From positions 1 through 7,152 of the forward strand of contig JAGQTR010000011.1 in the NCBI GenBank assembly GCA_020438915.1: a stretch of DNA of 7,152 nucleotides, read 5' to 3'. The translations under genes and the position numbers were made by a program. Each line of letters begins with the position of its first letter. The first letter of the stretch is position 1. Origin of the DNA: Mycobacterium sp. (GTDB taxonomy: Bacteria; Actinomycetota; Actinomycetes; Mycobacteriales; Mycobacteriaceae). Below the pieces are notes generated by a model, which made no database searches, had not been told where the DNA came from, and saw only the letters and a program-made list of their open reading frames with translations. Positions 5,289-7,152 of the stretch are shown one piece after another.

Positions 5289-6625
5289 TGTCGACATTCA
5301 TTGGGAACCTCATTGGCTTCGCCATCATCGTCTGGCTGGTGGTGAAGTTCGTGGTGCCACTGCTGCGCAAGCTGATGAAGAGTCAGCAAGACGCGATTCG
5401 GACGGCGCTGGAGGAGAGCAAGTCGGCATCCGACAAGCTGGCCAACGCCGACCAGATGCACGCCAAGGCGCTCGAAGACGCGAAAACCGAAGCAGCCAAG
5501 GTCACCGACGAGGCGCGCGCGGATTCCAGGCGTATCGCCGAGCAGTTGCGCGAGCAAGCGGCAATCGATGCTGAGCGGATCAAGTCGCAGGGCGACCAAC
5601 AGGTTCAGTTGTTGCGCCAGCAGACCATCCGCGGGTTGCGGCAGCACCTTGGCGCCGAGTCGGTCGAGAAGGCCGAGGAAGTCGTCCGCGGTTATGTGTC
5701 CGATCCGGCCTCCCAGTCCTCCACGGTCGACCGGGTTCTCGACGAGCTCGAGGCGATGGCGCCGTCCTCGGCAGCCGTTGTGGCGGGCGCGACGTTGAAC
5801 CTGCGGGCGGCCAGCCGCGAAGCGCTGGCCGAGCTGGTCAGAAAATTCGAGGCCGTCGTCGAGGACGCAGATACCGACGCGCTGAGCACACTCGCCGAGA
5901 ACCTGCCGGCCGTGGCAGCAGTGCTGGTCGACGAGCCGACGCTCAACAAGCTTCTGGCCGAGCCTACCGACGACTCGACCGCCAAGGAGCGCCTCGTGGA
6001 GCGGCTCTTCGACGGCAAGGTCGACGGCGCCACGCTGAATCTTGTGAAAACGGCTGTATCGCAGCGATGGTCGAGCGAGGCGAACCTCGTCGATGCGGTC
6101 GAGCATGTCGCCCGGCTCGCAGTTCTGGTACGTGCTGAACGCGACGGACAGAGCGAAGAGGTCGAAGATCAGCTCTTCAGGATCGGCCGGGTTCTGGAAT
6201 CGGAGTCGCGGCTCAGTCGGCTACTGTCCGACTACACGGTGCCGACCGAGAAACGGATCGAGCTGCTGGAGAAGGTCCTCGACAGCAGCGGCGGGGTGAA
6301 CGCTGCTACGGCGGCCCTGCTGCGGCAAACCGTTGAACTGCTTCGCGGCGAATCCGCCGACGAGGCAGTCAACGACCTTGCCGAACTCGCTGTCGCGCGG
6401 CGCGGCGAGATCGTCGCCGACGTCACTGCTGCCGCAGAACTGTCCGAGCAACAGTCCACGCGGCTGTCGGAGGTGCTGAGCCGAATCTACGGGCATCCGA
6501 TGTCGGTTCAGCTGAGCATCGACCCGGCAGTTCTCGGCGGGCTCCTGATCACCGTCGGCGGTGAAGTCATCGACGGCTCCATCTCATCCCGGTTGGAAGC
6601 AGCACGAACAGGACTTCCCGACTGA
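5288..6625 (+). CDS. atpFH: ATP synthase fused b-delta subunit
   Basis: This 445-residue fusion protein (annotated atpH or atpFH) is typical of mycobacteria. Residues 1-24 begin MSTFIGN and form one membrane helix; about 25-160 is a long charged coiled coil of b type (KALEDAK, DEARADSRRIAEQL, RIKSQGDQQVQLLRQQ), and about 170-445 is the delta (OSCP) domain that caps F1. The delta signature is near the end: GGLLITVGGEVIDGSISSRL (417-436). It joins the stalk to the top of the alpha/beta ring, as delta does elsewhere, while also supplying the second b chain. I chose ATG 5288 over the TTG at 5285: ATG shares its A with the atpF stop, follows GGGAGG by 5 nt, and gives the known mycobacterial start and length. 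The following gene atpA starts after 63 nt. Confidence 0.97.
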   Translation: MSTFIGNLIGFAIIVWLVVKFVVPLLRKLMKSQQDAIRTALEESKSASDKLANADQMHAKALEDAKTEAAKVTDEARADSRRIAEQLREQAAIDAERIKSQGDQQVQLLRQQTIRGLRQHLGAESVEKAEEVVRGYVSDPASQSSTVDRVLDELEAMAPSSAAVVAGATLNLRAASREALAELVRKFEAVVEDADTDALSTLAENLPAVAAVLVDEPTLNKLLAEPTDDSTAKERLVERLFDGKVDGATLNLVKTAVSQRWSSEANLVDAVEHVARLAVLVRAERDGQSEEVEDQLFRIGRVLESESRLSRLLSDYTVPTEKRIELLEKVLDSSGGVNAATAALLRQTVELLRGESADEAVNDLAELAVARRGEIVADVTAAAELSEQQSTRLSEVLSRIYGHPMSVQLSIDPAVLGGLLITVGGEVIDGSISSRLEAARTGLPD

Positions 6626-6688
6626 CCGCCGCCGGACCCGAGCATCCACAAGCATTCAAGAAACGCAAAGGCAGGAAGACGAAAAGCC
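6626..6688 (+). other. Short atpFH-atpA intergenic region with ribosome-binding site
   Basis: These 63 nt hold AGGAAG (6673-6678), 10 nt before the atpA ATG, as the ribosome-binding site, in an A/G-rich, probably unstructured stretch. Two decamers beginning AGCAT (6641-6650 and 6651-6660) match at 7 of 10 bases, most likely by chance. No promoter or terminator is evident. Confidence 0.6.
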
Positions 6689-7152
6689 ATGGCAGAGTTG
6701 ACAATCTCGGCTTCTGACATCGAAGGTGCGATCGAGGATTACGTATCCTCGTTCACCGCCGATTCGGATCGTGAAGAGATCGGCACAGTCGTCGATGCAG
6801 GGGACGGCATCGCACACGTCGAGGGCCTGCCCTCGGTCATGACCCAAGAACTCCTCGAGTTCCCCGGTGGTGTGCTGGGGGTGGCGCTGAACCTCGACGA
6901 ACACAGCGTCGGCGTGGTGATCCTCGGTGAGTTCGAGAAGATCGAACAGGGCCAACAGGTCAAGCGCACCGGTGAGGTGCTCTCGGTGCCGGTCGGCGAC
7001 GCGTTCCTCGGGCGGGTGATCAATCCGCTCGGTCAACCGATCGACGCTCAGGGCGACATCGAGACCGACACCCGTCGCGCGCTGGAACTGCAGGCGCCGT
7101 CGGTGATCGAGCGTCAGGGCGTGTCCGAGCCGCTGCAGACGGGCATCAAGGC
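6689..7152 (+). CDS. atpA: ATP synthase F1 subunit alpha, N-terminal part (partial)
   Basis: The gene starts at ATG 6689 and runs off the window after 154 full codons. The alpha subunit forms the F1 hexamer with beta and carries the non-catalytic nucleotide sites. Visible parts are the N-terminal helix MAELTISASDIEGAIEDYVS that contacts delta, and the beta-barrel domain (about 30-95) with IGTVVDAGDGIAHVEGLP and ELLEFPGGVLGVALNLDE. The start of the nucleotide-binding domain follows with SVPVGDAFLGRVINPLGQPID and the APSVIERQGVSEPLQTGIKA segment (about 136-155). The Walker A motif and the mycobacterial C-terminal extension that dampens ATP hydrolysis lie beyond the window. Spacing and orientation continue the ATP synthase operon. 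Confidence 0.97.
   Translation, partial: MAELTISASDIEGAIEDYVSSFTADSDREEIGTVVDAGDGIAHVEGLPSVMTQELLEFPGGVLGVALNLDEHSVGVVILGEFEKIEQGQQVKRTGEVLSVPVGDAFLGRVINPLGQPIDAQGDIETDTRRALELQAPSVIERQGVSEPLQTGIK

Noticed and set aside
5021..6106. 361-codon antisense frame opposite atpF/atpFH
   Set aside because: Long open antisense frames are expected opposite Ala/Glu/Arg-rich genes in GC-rich DNA; it has no family features and sits over two certain genes.

Overview
The window is a piece of a mycobacterial chromosome (genus Mycobacterium in the broad sense; species not resolved). It is GC-rich and all genes lie on the + strand. The diagnostic points are an ATP synthase delta subunit fused to a b-type stalk subunit, a c subunit almost identical to the bedaquiline-target AtpE of mycobacteria, and the gene order prfA - prmC - Sua5/TsaC - wecA - small AtpI-like gene - atpB - atpE - atpF - atpFH - atpA, which as I recall is the order at the Rv1299-Rv1308 locus of M. 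tuberculosis. Identifications rest on recalled family sequences and visible motifs; no search was run.

Layout. Positions 1-1670 carry translation-quality genes: the 3' end of peptide release factor 1 (prfA), the methyltransferase that modifies release factors (prmC, 4-nt ATGA overlap with prfA), and a threonylcarbamoyl-adenylate synthase for the tRNA t6A modification. Positions 1680-2909 encode WecA, the polyprenyl-phosphate GlcNAc-1-phosphate transferase that starts the arabinogalactan linker unit. A 269-nt non-coding stretch (2910-3178) follows. It is the only sizeable gap in the window and the natural place for the ATP synthase promoter; it holds candidate -10 elements, a hairpin, a 12-bp palindrome and a possible short leader ORF.

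Positions 3179-7152 are the start of the ATP synthase operon: AtpI-like assembly protein, a subunit (atpB), c subunit (atpE), b' subunit (atpF), fused b-delta subunit (atpFH) and the first 154 codons of alpha (atpA), which runs off the end. The membrane Fo part is complete here; of F1 only delta and the start of alpha are present.

The system itself is known. Three local features are worth a second look: an 8-bp hairpin burying the Shine-Dalgarno sequence and start of atpFH at the atpF stop codon (possible translational coupling); a stem-loop just before an unusually strong Shine-Dalgarno sequence in front of atpE, the subunit needed in many copies; and a His/Asp-rich tail on the a subunit built from a 15-bp tandem duplication. 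I saw no mobile element, CRISPR array, tRNA or rRNA, and no evidence of a wholly new system.
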